The position numbers were made by a program, and so were the translations under genes. This document shows positions 53,194-62,400 of a stretch of 64,000 nt of DNA, piece after piece. A model generated the notes under the pieces. It searched no databases and was not told where the DNA came from. It was given only the letters and a program-made list of their open reading frames with translations. The first letter of the stretch is position 1. Each line of letters begins with the position of its first letter. The DNA is from Piscinibacter defluvii (GTDB taxonomy: Bacteria; Pseudomonadota; Gammaproteobacteria; Burkholderiales; Burkholderiaceae_C). Location of the stretch: NCBI RefSeq assembly GCF_004011805.1, contig NZ_RCHJ01000015.1, forward strand, positions 124,001-188,000, given 5' to 3'.

Positions 53194-53891
53194 GGCTTGC
53201 GCAGCGGCGCGGCGTAGTCGCCGCGTTTGCTGGTGCCCAGGCCGATGCGCACCAGCGCCTCGGCGGTGGCCACCGCGGCGGCCACGCCGTCGATCACCGG
53301 CACGCCGAGTTCGCCGGAGAGGCGCCGGCACAGGTCGGCCATGCCGGCGCAGCCGAGCACGATCGCGCCGCAGCCGTCCTCGGCCAACGCACGGCGGCAT
53401 TCGGCCAGGATGGTGCGGTAGGCGTCGCTGGCCGGGTTCTCCAGCTCGAGCACCGCGATCTCGCAGGCGCGCACGCGCCGGCACTGGGCGCGGGCGCCGT
53501 ACTTGTCGAGCAGGTGCTCGGCGATCACCACGGTGCGCTGCAGCGTCGTCACCACCGAGAAGCCGGTGGCCAGGTACCCGGCCGAACGCATCGCGGCCTC
53601 GGCGATGCCGATCACCGGGCCGCGCGCGATCTCGCGGGCCGCGTCCAGCCCCGGATCGCCGAAGCAGGCGATCACGTAGGCGTCGACGCCGTCGCGCTCG
53701 CCCTTTTTCACCTCGTCGAGCAGGCCCAGACAGGCCATCGCCTCGTCGTAGTGCCCTTCGATCGACACCGGCCCGTGCGCCGGGCTGACGGCCTCGATCT
53801 CGACCCCCGGCGACACCGCCGCGCGCGCCGCGTGCGCGATCGTCTCGGTCATCGACCAGGTGGTGTTGGGGTTGATCACCTTGATGCGCAT
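53154..53891 (-). CDS. aspartate/glutamate/hydantoin racemase family protein
   Basis: 245 residues. Members racemise hydantoins, allantoin or amino acids using two cysteines. First cysteine in DAYVIACFGDPGLDAARE, second in GAIVLGCAGMADL; N-terminal MRIKVINPNTTWSMTETI is the hydantoin-racemase style. Divergent from the branched-chain-type ABC operon, which may carry its substrate, and near the NCS1 permease and gcl pathway. Allantoin or hydantoin racemase is a reasonable guess. The 3' end overlaps the diguanylate cyclase gene by 40 bases. Confidence 0.88.
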   Translation of the reverse strand: MRIKVINPNTTWSMTETIAHAARAAVSPGVEIEAVSPAHGPVSIEGHYDEAMACLGLLDEVKKGERDGVDAYVIACFGDPGLDAAREIARGPVIGIAEAAMRSAGYLATGFSVVTTLQRTVVIAEHLLDKYGARAQCRRVRACEIAVLELENPASDAYRTILAECRRALAEDGCGAIVLGCAGMADLCRRLSGELGVPVIDGVAAAVATAEALVRIGLGTSKRGDYAAPLRKPYAGMLAPWAPGG

Positions 53892-53952
53892 GAGCGGCTC
53901 CGTGAAGTTTGCCTGCGGGAAAGTACCAACTATGTCCGCAAGACTCTAGGCT

Positions 53953-53968
53953 AGATTGTATGCAATCT
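53953..53968. promoter_or_regulatory. palindrome upstream of the ABC operon, possible GntR operator
   Basis: AGATTGTATGCAATCT is an inverted repeat with perfect six-base arms and a four-base centre, 68 bases before the binding-protein start. The core TTGTATGCAA is of the kind bound by GntR/FCD proteins, and such a regulator is encoded at the end of this operon. Confidence 0.6.
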
Positions 53969-54035
53969 CAAGCCGTGAATGTCAGCAAGCGAGCTCGAGA
54001 GCACACCGAACGAACCCTGAGGAAAGGACCTCCCG

Positions 54036-55226
54036 ATGAAGCAAGTTCTCCGCCCGACCCTGCTGCGCGTGGCCTTCGCCAGCAGCCTGCTGCTCGCCGG
54101 CGCGGCCCACGCGCAGGAGGTGCTGAAGATCGGCGTCAACGGCGTGATGTCCGGCGAGGCCGCCTCCTGGGGCCTGGTCAACAAGTACTGCGCCGAGACC
54201 ACGGCCGACCTCTACAACGCCAAGGGCGGCGTCGAGATCGGCGGCAAGAAGTACAAGCTCGAGATCGTCGCGCTGGACGACAAGAACGACCCGAAGATCT
54301 CGGTGACCAACGCCGAGAAGCTCACCAGCCAGGGCATCAAGTACGTCATCGGCCCGAACATCGACACCACCGCACTGGCGGTCAAGCCGGTGATGGAGCG
54401 TGCCAAGGCGATGAACTTCCCGTACGCCTTCGCCAAGGAGCTCTACAAGGCGCCGGCCAACGCCTCGGTGCTGGGCATGGTGGCGAGCTACCAGGTCGGC
54501 CCGATCATGTACGACTACCTGAAGGGCAAGAAGGGCGTGAAGTCGATCGCCTTCCTGGCGCGCAACGAGTCGGACGCGAAGAACCAGCAGGTCGAGGGCG
54601 TCGAGGCCGCGAAGAAACTCGGCCTGTACGTGGTGGCCGCGAACGAGAGCTACGAGCCCGGCACCAAGGACTTCATGCCGGTGATGACCAAGATCATCAA
54701 GACCAAGCCCGACCACATCGTGCTCTCGGGCGTGGCGCCGGCCGATGCGCCGCTGCTGAACAAGGCGGCGCGCGACCTCGGCTTCAAGGGCACGATCTCC
54801 ACCGAGACCGCGCAGGACGCGAAGATCCTCGCGCAAGTGGCCGGCGCCAAGGCGGCCGGCTTCATGAGCGTGGGCGGCGCCTCGACGCCGGAGATCCAGT
54901 CCGACGAGATGAAGGCCTTCGCCGAGGCCTACAAGAAGCGCGTCGGCGAGTGGAACGACGAGGCCGGCACCAAGGTGTACGCGCTCGAGCTGATCCTCGC
55001 GGTGCTGAAGAAGAACCCGGCCGCGATGAACGACGTGGAGGTGTTCAAGAAGGAGATGGCGACCTTCTCGATGACCAACCCGTATGTCAAGGGTGGCACG
55101 ACCAAGCTCGAGTTCACCGGCAACGCCGACTTCGGCCGGCGCAGCCAGGTGGGCGTGCCGCTGGTGGTGAACGAGTTCGACGGCAAGGAGTTCAAGACCT
55201 TGTTCGTCGGCACCATCAAGAACTGA
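54036..55226 (+). CDS. branched-chain-type ABC transporter substrate-binding protein
   Basis: 396 residues. Signal peptide MKQVLRPTLLRVAFASSLLLAGAAHA, then a LivJ-type periplasmic binding fold: VLKIGVNGVMSGEAASWG, NAKGGVEIGGKKYKLEIVALDDKNDPKISVTNAEKL, SYEPGTKDFMPVMTKI. Members bind amino acids, amides, urea or aromatic acids. Aspartate/alanine at SGEAASWG replaces the usual TG...A.YG, so branched-chain amino acids are not assured. First gene of a complete transporter operon; 29 bases to the permease. Confidence 0.94.
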   Translation: MKQVLRPTLLRVAFASSLLLAGAAHAQEVLKIGVNGVMSGEAASWGLVNKYCAETTADLYNAKGGVEIGGKKYKLEIVALDDKNDPKISVTNAEKLTSQGIKYVIGPNIDTTALAVKPVMERAKAMNFPYAFAKELYKAPANASVLGMVASYQVGPIMYDYLKGKKGVKSIAFLARNESDAKNQQVEGVEAAKKLGLYVVAANESYEPGTKDFMPVMTKIIKTKPDHIVLSGVAPADAPLLNKAARDLGFKGTISTETAQDAKILAQVAGAKAAGFMSVGGASTPEIQSDEMKAFAEAYKKRVGEWNDEAGTKVYALELILAVLKKNPAAMNDVEVFKKEMATFSMTNPYVKGGTTKLEFTGNADFGRRSQVGVPLVVNEFDGKEFKTLFVGTIKN

Positions 55227-55255
55227 CCGGCGACCGAACACGAAAGGCGCCAGCC

Positions 55256-56131
55256 ATGGCCCAGGTCCTGATCAACGGTGCGGTGCTGGGCTGCGTGTAC
55301 GCCCTCATCGCGCTCGGCCTGACGATGGTGTTCTCGATCATGCGGGTCGTGAACTTCGCGCACGGGCAGATGTACATGCTCGGCGCCTTCGTCGTGTACT
55401 ACCTCTACGGCGAGTACGGCGCGCCGTTCTTCGTCGCGCTGCCGGCCGCCGCCGCGGTGCTGGGCGTGGTGGGCGTGCTGTTCAACCGCTTCTTCTTCCA
55501 GCCCGTGCTCGCCAACGCGACGCGCGAGGAGAACTCGATGCTGATGGCGGTGGGCACCGCGCTGCTGCTCGAGAACCTCGCGCTCACTGTGTTCGGCGAG
55601 AAGCAGCGCGGCGTGCCGCCGGTGGTGGACGGCGCGTTCATCTTCGGCGACGTGGCCGAGGGCGGCGCGATCCTGACCTACCCGAACGCGATGGTCGCGC
55701 TGCTCGCGGTGGTGGCCATCGTCGGGCTGCTCGCCTTCGTGCAGTACACCCGGCCCGGCCGCGCGCTGCGCGCGGTGGCGCAGGACAAGGAGGCTGCGCG
55801 CCTGCAGGGCGTGGACGTGAAGGCCACCACCACGCTCGGCTTCGCGATCGGCGCCGCGCTGGCGGGCCTGGCCGGCGGGCTGCTGGTGACGACCTACGGC
55901 GTCAACTCCGGCGTCGGCACCAACATCTCGACCAAGGCCTTCATCATGATCATGATCGGCGGGGCCGGGGTCACGCAGGGCGCGATCGTCGGCGGCGTGC
56001 TGCTCGGCTTCGCCGAGGCGATCGGCTACGACCTGCTGCCCGGCAGCGTGACCTACCTGCTGATCTTCGTCGCGATGATCGTGTTCCTGGTCTTCAAGCC
56101 CAACGGGCTCTACGGCAAGCCTTGGGGCTGA
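55256..56131 (+). CDS. branched-chain-type ABC permease (LivH-like)
   Basis: 291 residues with about eight transmembrane helices. MAQVLINGAVLGCVYALIALGLTMVFSIMRVVNFAHGQMYMLGAF is the LivH hallmark. The cytoplasmic coupling segment is RPGRALRAVAQDKEAARLQGVDV. It is followed 11 bases later by the LivM-like permease with a strong AAGGAGG site. Works as a heterodimer with the next gene product in the inner membrane. Confidence 0.95.
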   Translation: MAQVLINGAVLGCVYALIALGLTMVFSIMRVVNFAHGQMYMLGAFVVYYLYGEYGAPFFVALPAAAAVLGVVGVLFNRFFFQPVLANATREENSMLMAVGTALLLENLALTVFGEKQRGVPPVVDGAFIFGDVAEGGAILTYPNAMVALLAVVAIVGLLAFVQYTRPGRALRAVAQDKEAARLQGVDVKATTTLGFAIGAALAGLAGGLLVTTYGVNSGVGTNISTKAFIMIMIGGAGVTQGAIVGGVLLGFAEAIGYDLLPGSVTYLLIFVAMIVFLVFKPNGLYGKPWG

Positions 56132-56142
56132 AGGAGGCCACC

Positions 56143-57075
56143 ATGAATCCCCTGAAGAAACGCGACCTCACCATCGCGCTCGGCTTCCTCGTCGTGCTGG
56201 CGTTCCTGCCGCTGGCGCTCGGCGGCTCGCGCTACCTGCTGTCGGTGCTGATGAACTGCGCCGGGCTGTCGCTGATCGCCTTCGGCGTGTGGATCACCTT
56301 CACGATCGGGCGCATCAACATCTGCCAGGCCGGCTTCGCGCTGATCGGTGGCTACGCGACGGCGATCCTGCTGTCGCGCTTCGGCCTGAGCTTCTGGCTC
56401 GCGCTGCCGCTGTCGGCGCTGGTCTCGGCGGCCGCGGGGGCCGTGATCGGCAGCTTCATCCTGAAGCTGCGCGGCATCTACTTCTCGATGCTGACGATCT
56501 GCCTGACCGAGGCGATCCGCCTGGCCTTCCTCAACGGCGGCGACTTCACGCAGGGCAGCAAGGGCATCACCGGCCTGCCGCAGCCCTTCGAGGGTGATTC
56601 GCCGCTGCCGATGTACTACCTGGCCGTCGCGCTGCTGGGTGTCGGGCTGCTGGTCACCTGGCGGGTGCACTACTCGCGCCTGGGCCGCATCTTCCGCGCG
56701 ATGCGCCTGAACGAGGACCTGGCCGAGAGCTTCGGCACCAACGTCTGGCGCTACCGCGTCGTCGCGTTCTCGATCGCCTGCGCGCTCGGCGGCCTGGGCG
56801 GCAGCTACTTCGCGGTGTTCACGCAGAGCGTCTACCCGCAGAGCTTCACGGTCGAGCACAGCATCTACTACATGCTGTTCTGCTTCCTCGGCGGGCTGGA
56901 GTTCGTCTCCGGCGCGATGATCGGCGCGTTCGCGCTGACCATCCTGTTCGAGCTGCTGAGCCAGTTCCAGCAGTACCAGACCCTGATCTACGGCGTGCTG
57001 ATGATCGCGGTGATCCTGCTGCTGCCCAACGGGCTGATGGCGATCCGCGCGGCCACGAAGGAGGGTCGGGCATGA
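56143..57075 (+). CDS. branched-chain-type ABC permease (LivM-like)
   Basis: 310 residues, eight to nine transmembrane helices. LivM features: LSLIAFGVWITFTIGRINICQAGFALIGGYATAIL, LRGIYFSMLTICLTEAIRLAF, and coupling segment YSRLGRIFRAMRLNEDLAESFGTNVWRYR. ATG at 56143 fits the AAGGAGG site seven bases upstream. Overlaps the ATPase gene by four bases (ATGA). Confidence 0.95.
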   Translation: MNPLKKRDLTIALGFLVVLAFLPLALGGSRYLLSVLMNCAGLSLIAFGVWITFTIGRINICQAGFALIGGYATAILLSRFGLSFWLALPLSALVSAAAGAVIGSFILKLRGIYFSMLTICLTEAIRLAFLNGGDFTQGSKGITGLPQPFEGDSPLPMYYLAVALLGVGLLVTWRVHYSRLGRIFRAMRLNEDLAESFGTNVWRYRVVAFSIACALGGLGGSYFAVFTQSVYPQSFTVEHSIYYMLFCFLGGLEFVSGAMIGAFALTILFELLSQFQQYQTLIYGVLMIAVILLLPNGLMAIRAATKEGRA

Positions 57076-57860
57076 GTGCACCCATCCTGGAGGCGCGCAG
57101 CATCACCAAGCGCTTCGGCGGCCTGACGGCCAACGAGGACGTCAGCCTCGTGCTTCCGGCCCCGGTGGGCCAGGTGATCTCGGTGATCGGCCCGAACGGC
57201 GCCGGCAAGAGCACCTTCTTCAAGATGCTCTCCGGCTTCCTCAGGCCCAGCAGCGGCCAGGTGCTGCTGCACGGGCAGGACATCACCGGCATGCCGCCGC
57301 ACCGCATCGCCAGGCTGGGCCTGGTGCGCACCTTCCAGGAAACCACGATCTTCCCGGACCTGACGGCGATGGAGCATGTCTCGCTGGCGCACCAGCTGCA
57401 CCGCGAGGCCAGCGACCTGGAAGTGGTGCTGGGCGCACCACGCGCCAAGGGCGACGAGATCCGCCTCGGCGAAAGCGCACGCGAGATCCTCGAGCTGATG
57501 GAACTCTCGGCCAGCGCCGACGTGGCCGCGCGGCATCTGCCGCAGGGCCTGCTGCGCCTGCTGGGCATCGCGATGGGACTGGCGGCGCGGCCGCAGGTGC
57601 TGCTGCTGGACGAGCCGTACGCCGGCCTGAACCCGGAGGAGACCAACCGCGCCGTCGCCATCACGCGCAAGATTGCCGCCTCCGGTGTCTCGGTGCTGCT
57701 GGTCGAGCACGACATGAAGGCGGTGATGGCGATCAGCGACCGCATCCACGTGCTGTACTTCGGCAGGAAGATCGCCGAGGGCACGCCCGAGGAGATCCGC
57801 AACGACCCGAAGGTGATCGAAGCCTACCTGGGCCAGGAAGACGAGGAGCTGGGGCTGTGA
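57072..57860 (+). CDS. branched-chain-type ABC ATPase (LivG-like)
   Basis: 262 residues. Walker A GPNGAGKST, Q-loop segment GLVRTFQETTIFP, and Walker B LLLDEPYAGLNP. The signature motif is unusual: HLPQGLLRLLGIAMGLA stands where LivG normally has LSYGxQRRLEIARAL, so the LSGGQ core is weakly conserved. C-terminal HDMKAVMAISDRIHVLYFGRKIAEGTPEEIRNDPKVIEAYLG is typical of LivG. Overlaps livF by four bases (GTGA). Confidence 0.94.
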   Translation: MSAPILEARSITKRFGGLTANEDVSLVLPAPVGQVISVIGPNGAGKSTFFKMLSGFLRPSSGQVLLHGQDITGMPPHRIARLGLVRTFQETTIFPDLTAMEHVSLAHQLHREASDLEVVLGAPRAKGDEIRLGESAREILELMELSASADVAARHLPQGLLRLLGIAMGLAARPQVLLLDEPYAGLNPEETNRAVAITRKIAASGVSVLLVEHDMKAVMAISDRIHVLYFGRKIAEGTPEEIRNDPKVIEAYLGQEDEELGL

Positions 57861-58600
57861 GCGCCGTGAACGGAACCCCGCACCTCGAGCTGACGAAGGT
57901 CTCGCTGCGCTACGGCGAGGTGCGGGCGCTGGAGCAGGTCTCGCTGAGGGTGCAGCGCGGCCAGATCGTCGCGCTGATCGGCGCCAACGGCGCGGGCAAG
58001 TCCTCGTCGCTGCGCGCCATCACGGGCCTGCGCAAGGTGGCCGGCGGCGAGGTCAAGCTCGAAGGCCGCACGATCAACTCGAAGGACCGGCAGGAGCCGG
58101 CGCATGCCCTGGTGCGCCAGGGGGTGGCGATGGTGCCGGAAGGCCGCCACGTGTTCCCCTACATGAGCATCAAGGACAACCTGCTGATGGGGGCCTACAC
58201 GCGCAGCGACAAGGACGGCATCGCCGCCGACCTGGAGCGTGTCTGCGAACGCTTCCCGCTCCTGAAGGAACGCTTCCACCAGCAGGGCTCCAGCCTGTCG
58301 GGCGGCGAGCAGCAGATGGTGGCGATCGGCCGCGCGCTGATGGCGCGCCCGAAGCTGCTGCTGCTGGACGAGCCCTCGCTGGGCATCGCGCCGCAGGTGA
58401 TCCGCCTGATCGGGCGCAGCCTGCGCGAGATCAACCAGGCCGACGGCATCACCATCGTGCTGGTGGAGCAGAACAGCCGCATGGCGCTGGCGCTCTCCTC
58501 CTACGCCTACGTGCTGGAGACCGGGCACGTGGCGCTGGAAGGCCCGTCGCAGGAGCTGATGCACAACGACCACGTGAGGCGCCTGTACCTCGGCGGATAA
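57857..58600 (+). CDS. branched-chain-type ABC ATPase (LivF-like)
   Basis: 247 residues, GTG start. Walker A GANGAGKSS, Q-loop segment GVAMVPEGRHVFPYMSIKDNLLMG (LivF hallmark), signature SSLSGGEQQM, Walker B LLLLDEPSLGI and C-terminal VEQNSRMALALSSYAYVLETGHVALEG. Signature motif is normal, unlike in the LivG partner. It is followed three bases later by the GntR gene. Confidence 0.95.
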   Translation: MSAVNGTPHLELTKVSLRYGEVRALEQVSLRVQRGQIVALIGANGAGKSSSLRAITGLRKVAGGEVKLEGRTINSKDRQEPAHALVRQGVAMVPEGRHVFPYMSIKDNLLMGAYTRSDKDGIAADLERVCERFPLLKERFHQQGSSLSGGEQQMVAIGRALMARPKLLLLDEPSLGIAPQVIRLIGRSLREINQADGITIVLVEQNSRMALALSSYAYVLETGHVALEGPSQELMHNDHVRRLYLGG

Positions 58601-58603
58601 TGC

Positions 58604-59332
58604 ATGCCATCCCCCGGGCCCACCGACGACGACGTGAGCGAGCTGAGCAACCAGGAGATCTACGAGCGCATCTACGCGGCGATCAGCGACCGCCGCCTGC
58701 TGCCCGGCACCAAGCTCAGCGAGGAGCGCCTTGCGCAGGCGTTCCACGCCAGCCGCACGCGCATCCGCGAGGTGCTGATGCGGCTGTCGCAGGAGCTGAT
58801 CGTCGAGCTGCACATGAACCGCGGCGCCTTCGTGGCCCGGCCGAGCGAGCGCGACATGCAGCACGTGTTCGAGGTGCGGCGCGCGCTCGAGCGCGCCATC
58901 GCCGCCCAGCTGGCCACGCGCTACGCCGGCCAGGCGCTGGCGCCGATGCGCGGCCATCTGGAGGCCGAGGCGCGCGCGCGCGCGGCGGGTGACCGCGCCG
59001 AGCTGGCGCGCCTGACGGGCATCTTCCACGTGCGCCTGGCCGAGATCACCGAGAACCGGCTGTTCTCCGACAACCTGCGCCGCCTGGTCGCGCTGACCAG
59101 CCTGGTGATCGCGCAGTACGACGCGCAGGCCCACAGCGCCTGCCCCGAGCACGAACATGCCGACATCGTCGAGGCCATCGAAGCCGGCGACGCGCGCCGC
59201 GCCGAGAAGCTGATGCTGACGCACCTCGACCACGTCGAGGCCGGCATCCAGCCGCCCAGCACGCCGACGCGCGGCATCGACTTCGAGCAGATCTTCGGCA
59301 CCGCGCCGGCCAAGGGCAGCAAGGCGCGCTGA
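58604..59332 (+). CDS. GntR/FCD-family transcriptional regulator
   Basis: 242 residues. N-terminal GntR HTH: SNQEIYERIYAAISDRRLLPGTKLSEERLAQAFHASRTRIREVLMRLSQELIVELHMNRGAFVARPSERD. C-terminal FCD domain with metal-ligand type residues (IFHVRLAEITENRLFSDNLRRLV, HEHADIVEAIEAGD). Last gene of the ABC operon, starting three bases after livF, so it is likely autoregulated. Probable binding sites are the palindrome at 53953 and perhaps that at 42270. Such regulators are common in nucleobase and ureide catabolism, which would fit. Confidence 0.92.
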   Translation: MPSPGPTDDDVSELSNQEIYERIYAAISDRRLLPGTKLSEERLAQAFHASRTRIREVLMRLSQELIVELHMNRGAFVARPSERDMQHVFEVRRALERAIAAQLATRYAGQALAPMRGHLEAEARARAAGDRAELARLTGIFHVRLAEITENRLFSDNLRRLVALTSLVIAQYDAQAHSACPEHEHADIVEAIEAGDARRAEKLMLTHLDHVEAGIQPPSTPTRGIDFEQIFGTAPAKGSKAR

Positions 59333-59461
59333 CACGCCGTGGGCGCCCGGGTGGCCTAGGCCAGCCCATGCATCGAACGGTGCAAGCCATGCGCATCAGG
59401 CATGGCTGCGGCGGACGCACGGGCGTAAGCTCCGCGGACACGAAAACAACGAGGAGACACC

Positions 59462-62400
59462 ATGTCGCCCGCCCCCGATTCGCTGCGCCAGGAGCGCGCC
59501 GAGGCCGTGCTCGCGCTGGCCGCGCCGGCCGCGGCGCAGCGCCCCGGCTTCGAGACCTTCGTGCAGGCCCACCTGCGCCAGCTCGACCTCGACGACCTGG
59601 CCGAGCGCTCCGCGGAAGACCTGTACGGCGCGCTGCTGGCGCACTGGCAGTTCGGCGCGCAGCGCCTGCCGGGCCGGCCCAAGGTGCGGCTGCTGAACCC
59701 GAGCGTGGAGGAGCAGGGTTGGGCCTCGCGCCACTCGGTGCTGCAGATCGTCAACGACGACATGCCCTTCCTGGTGGATTCCGCCAGCGCCGAGATCCAC
59801 CGCCACGGGCTGACGCTGCACCTGATCGTGCACCCGATCTTCGGCGTGACGCGCGACGCGGCCGGCCACCTGCAGTCGCTGCAGCTGCCCGGCGACGCGC
59901 CGACGGCCCGCGGCGAATCGTGGATGCTGGTCGAGATCGACCGCATCGTCGACGCGGCGCAGCGCGCCGAGCTGGTGGCCGGCCTCGAGCGCGTGCTCGC
60001 CGACGTGCGCGCCGCGGTGGAGGACTGGCAGCCCATGCTGGACCGGCTGGCCGAGGCCGAGCGTGAGCTCGCGCTGGCCCCGCCCGTGCTCGACGCCGAG
60101 CTGGTGGCCGAGAGCCGCGCCTTCGTGCAGTGGCTGTCCGACGACCATTTCACGCTGCTGGGCTACCGGCGCCACGACCTGGTGCTCGCCGAGGGCGGCG
60201 CCGACGCGCTGCAGCTCGTGCCCGGCAGCGGGCTGGGCGTGCTGCGCGAGGCGGCCGGCGAGGGCACGGCGCCGGTGCCGCTGCCGCCGGGCGCCGGCGC
60301 GCTGGCACGGGCCCCGGCGCCGGTGCTGATCGTCACCAAGGCGAACACCCGCTCGACGGTGCACCGTCCGGGCTACACCGATTACGTCGGCATCAAGCGC
60401 TACGACGCACAGGGCCGCGTGGTGGGCGAGCACCGCTTCCTGGGCCTGTTCACCGCCACCGCCTACTCGGCGCGGGTGGCCGAGACGCCGCTGCTGCGCG
60501 GCAAGGTCGAGGCCCTGGCGCGGCGTGCCGGGCTGCCGCCGGGCGGCCACCTCGCCAAGGCGCTGGACCACATCCTCGAGACCTTTCCGCGCGACGAGCT
60601 GTTCCAGATCGCCGACGACGACCTGTACGAGACGGCGCTGGGCATCCTCGCGCTCGGCGAGCGGCAGCGCCTGCGCCTGTTCGTGCGGCGCGACCCGTTC
60701 GACCGCTTCGTCAGCTGCCTGCTCTACGTGCCGCGCGAGGCCTACTCGACCGAGCTGCGCGTCAAGTGCCAGCGCCTGCTCGGCGAGGCCTTCGGCGGCA
60801 GCGCGGCCGACTTCGAGGTGCAGCTCGGCGACATCGCGCTGGCGCGCATCCGCTTCACGATCCGCACCACGCCCGGCGCCGTGCGCGAGGTGGACCGCCG
60901 TGCGCTCGAGGCGCGCCTGGCGCAGGCCGCGCGGCGCTGGCCCGACCAGCTGCGCGACGCGCTGGTCGAGGCCGAGGGCGAGGCGCGTGGCCTGGTGCTG
61001 TTCAAGCGCTGGGCGGCTGCCTTCCCGGCCGCCTACCGCGAGCGCGTGAGCCCGCGCGCCGCGGTGGCCGACGTGCGCAAGGTCGACGCCCTGACGCCCG
61101 AGGCGCCGCTCGCGCTGGCGCTGTACCGCCCGCTCGGCGCGGCGGCCGGCCAGCTCGGCTTCAAGGTCTACCGGCTCGGCGAGCCGGTGGTGCTGTCCGA
61201 CAGCCTGCCGATGCTCGAGCACCTGGGCGTGCGGGTGCTGGCCGAACACTCGGCCCGGCTGGAAGGCAGCGACGCGGCGATCGGCATCTACGACTTCGAG
61301 CTGAGCGCGCCGGGCAGCGAGGAGCAGGAGCCCGACACGCTGGCGCGCCTGTTCGAGGACACCTTCGCGCGCGCCTTCCGCGGCGAGATCGAGAACGACG
61401 GCTTCAACCGCCTGGTGCTGCGCGCCGGGCTCGCCGCTGACGAGGTGGTGGTGCTGCGGGCCTACGCCAAGTACCTCAAGCAGATCGGCTTCGCGATCTC
61501 GCAGGCGGCCATCGAGGCCACGCTGGTGGCGCACCCGCGCATCGCGCGCATGCTCGTGCTGCTGTTCAAGCTGCGCTTCGACCCGGCCGGCCGCGACGCC
61601 GAAGGCGAGCGTGCCCAGGGCAATGCCATCGAGCAGGCGCTCGAGAAGGTGGCCAACCTGTCCGAGGACCGGGTGCTGCGCCAGCTGCTGGCGCTGGTGC
61701 GCGCCACGCTGCGCACGAACTTCTGGCGCACCGGCACCGGCCACACCGGCGCCCCCGGGCCGCGGCGGGCGTTCCTGTCGTTCAAGTTCGAGTCGGCCAA
61801 GGTGCCGGGCCTGCCCGAACCCCGGCCGCTGTACGAGATCTTCGTCTACGCGCCGAGGTTCGAGGGCATCCACCTGCGCGGCGGCAAGGTGGCGCGCGGC
61901 GGCCTGCGCTGGAGCGACCGGGCGGAAGACTTCCGCACCGAAGTGCTCGGTCTCGTGAAGGCGCAGATGGTGAAGAACACCGTCATCGTGCCGGTGGGCA
62001 GCAAGGGCGGCTTCGTGCTCAAGAAGGCGCCGCCGGCCGGCGACCGCGACGCCTTCATGAAGGAGGGCGTGGCCTGCTACCAGGACTACCTGCGCGGCCT
62101 GCTCGACCTGACCGACAACCTGGTCGGCGGCCAGGTGGTGGCGCCGCCGCAGGTGGTGCGCCACGACGGCGACGACCCCTACCTGGTGGTGGCGGCCGAC
62201 AAGGGCACCGCCACCTTCTCCGACTTCGCCAACGCCGTCAGCGCCGAATACGGCCACTGGCTGGGCGACGCCTTCGCCTCCGGCGGCAGCGCCGGCTACG
62301 ACCACAAGGGCATGGGCATCACCGCGCGCGGCGCGTGGGAGAGCGTCAAGCGCCACTTCCGCGAGCTGGGCGTGGACACGCAGTCGCAGCCCTTCACGGT

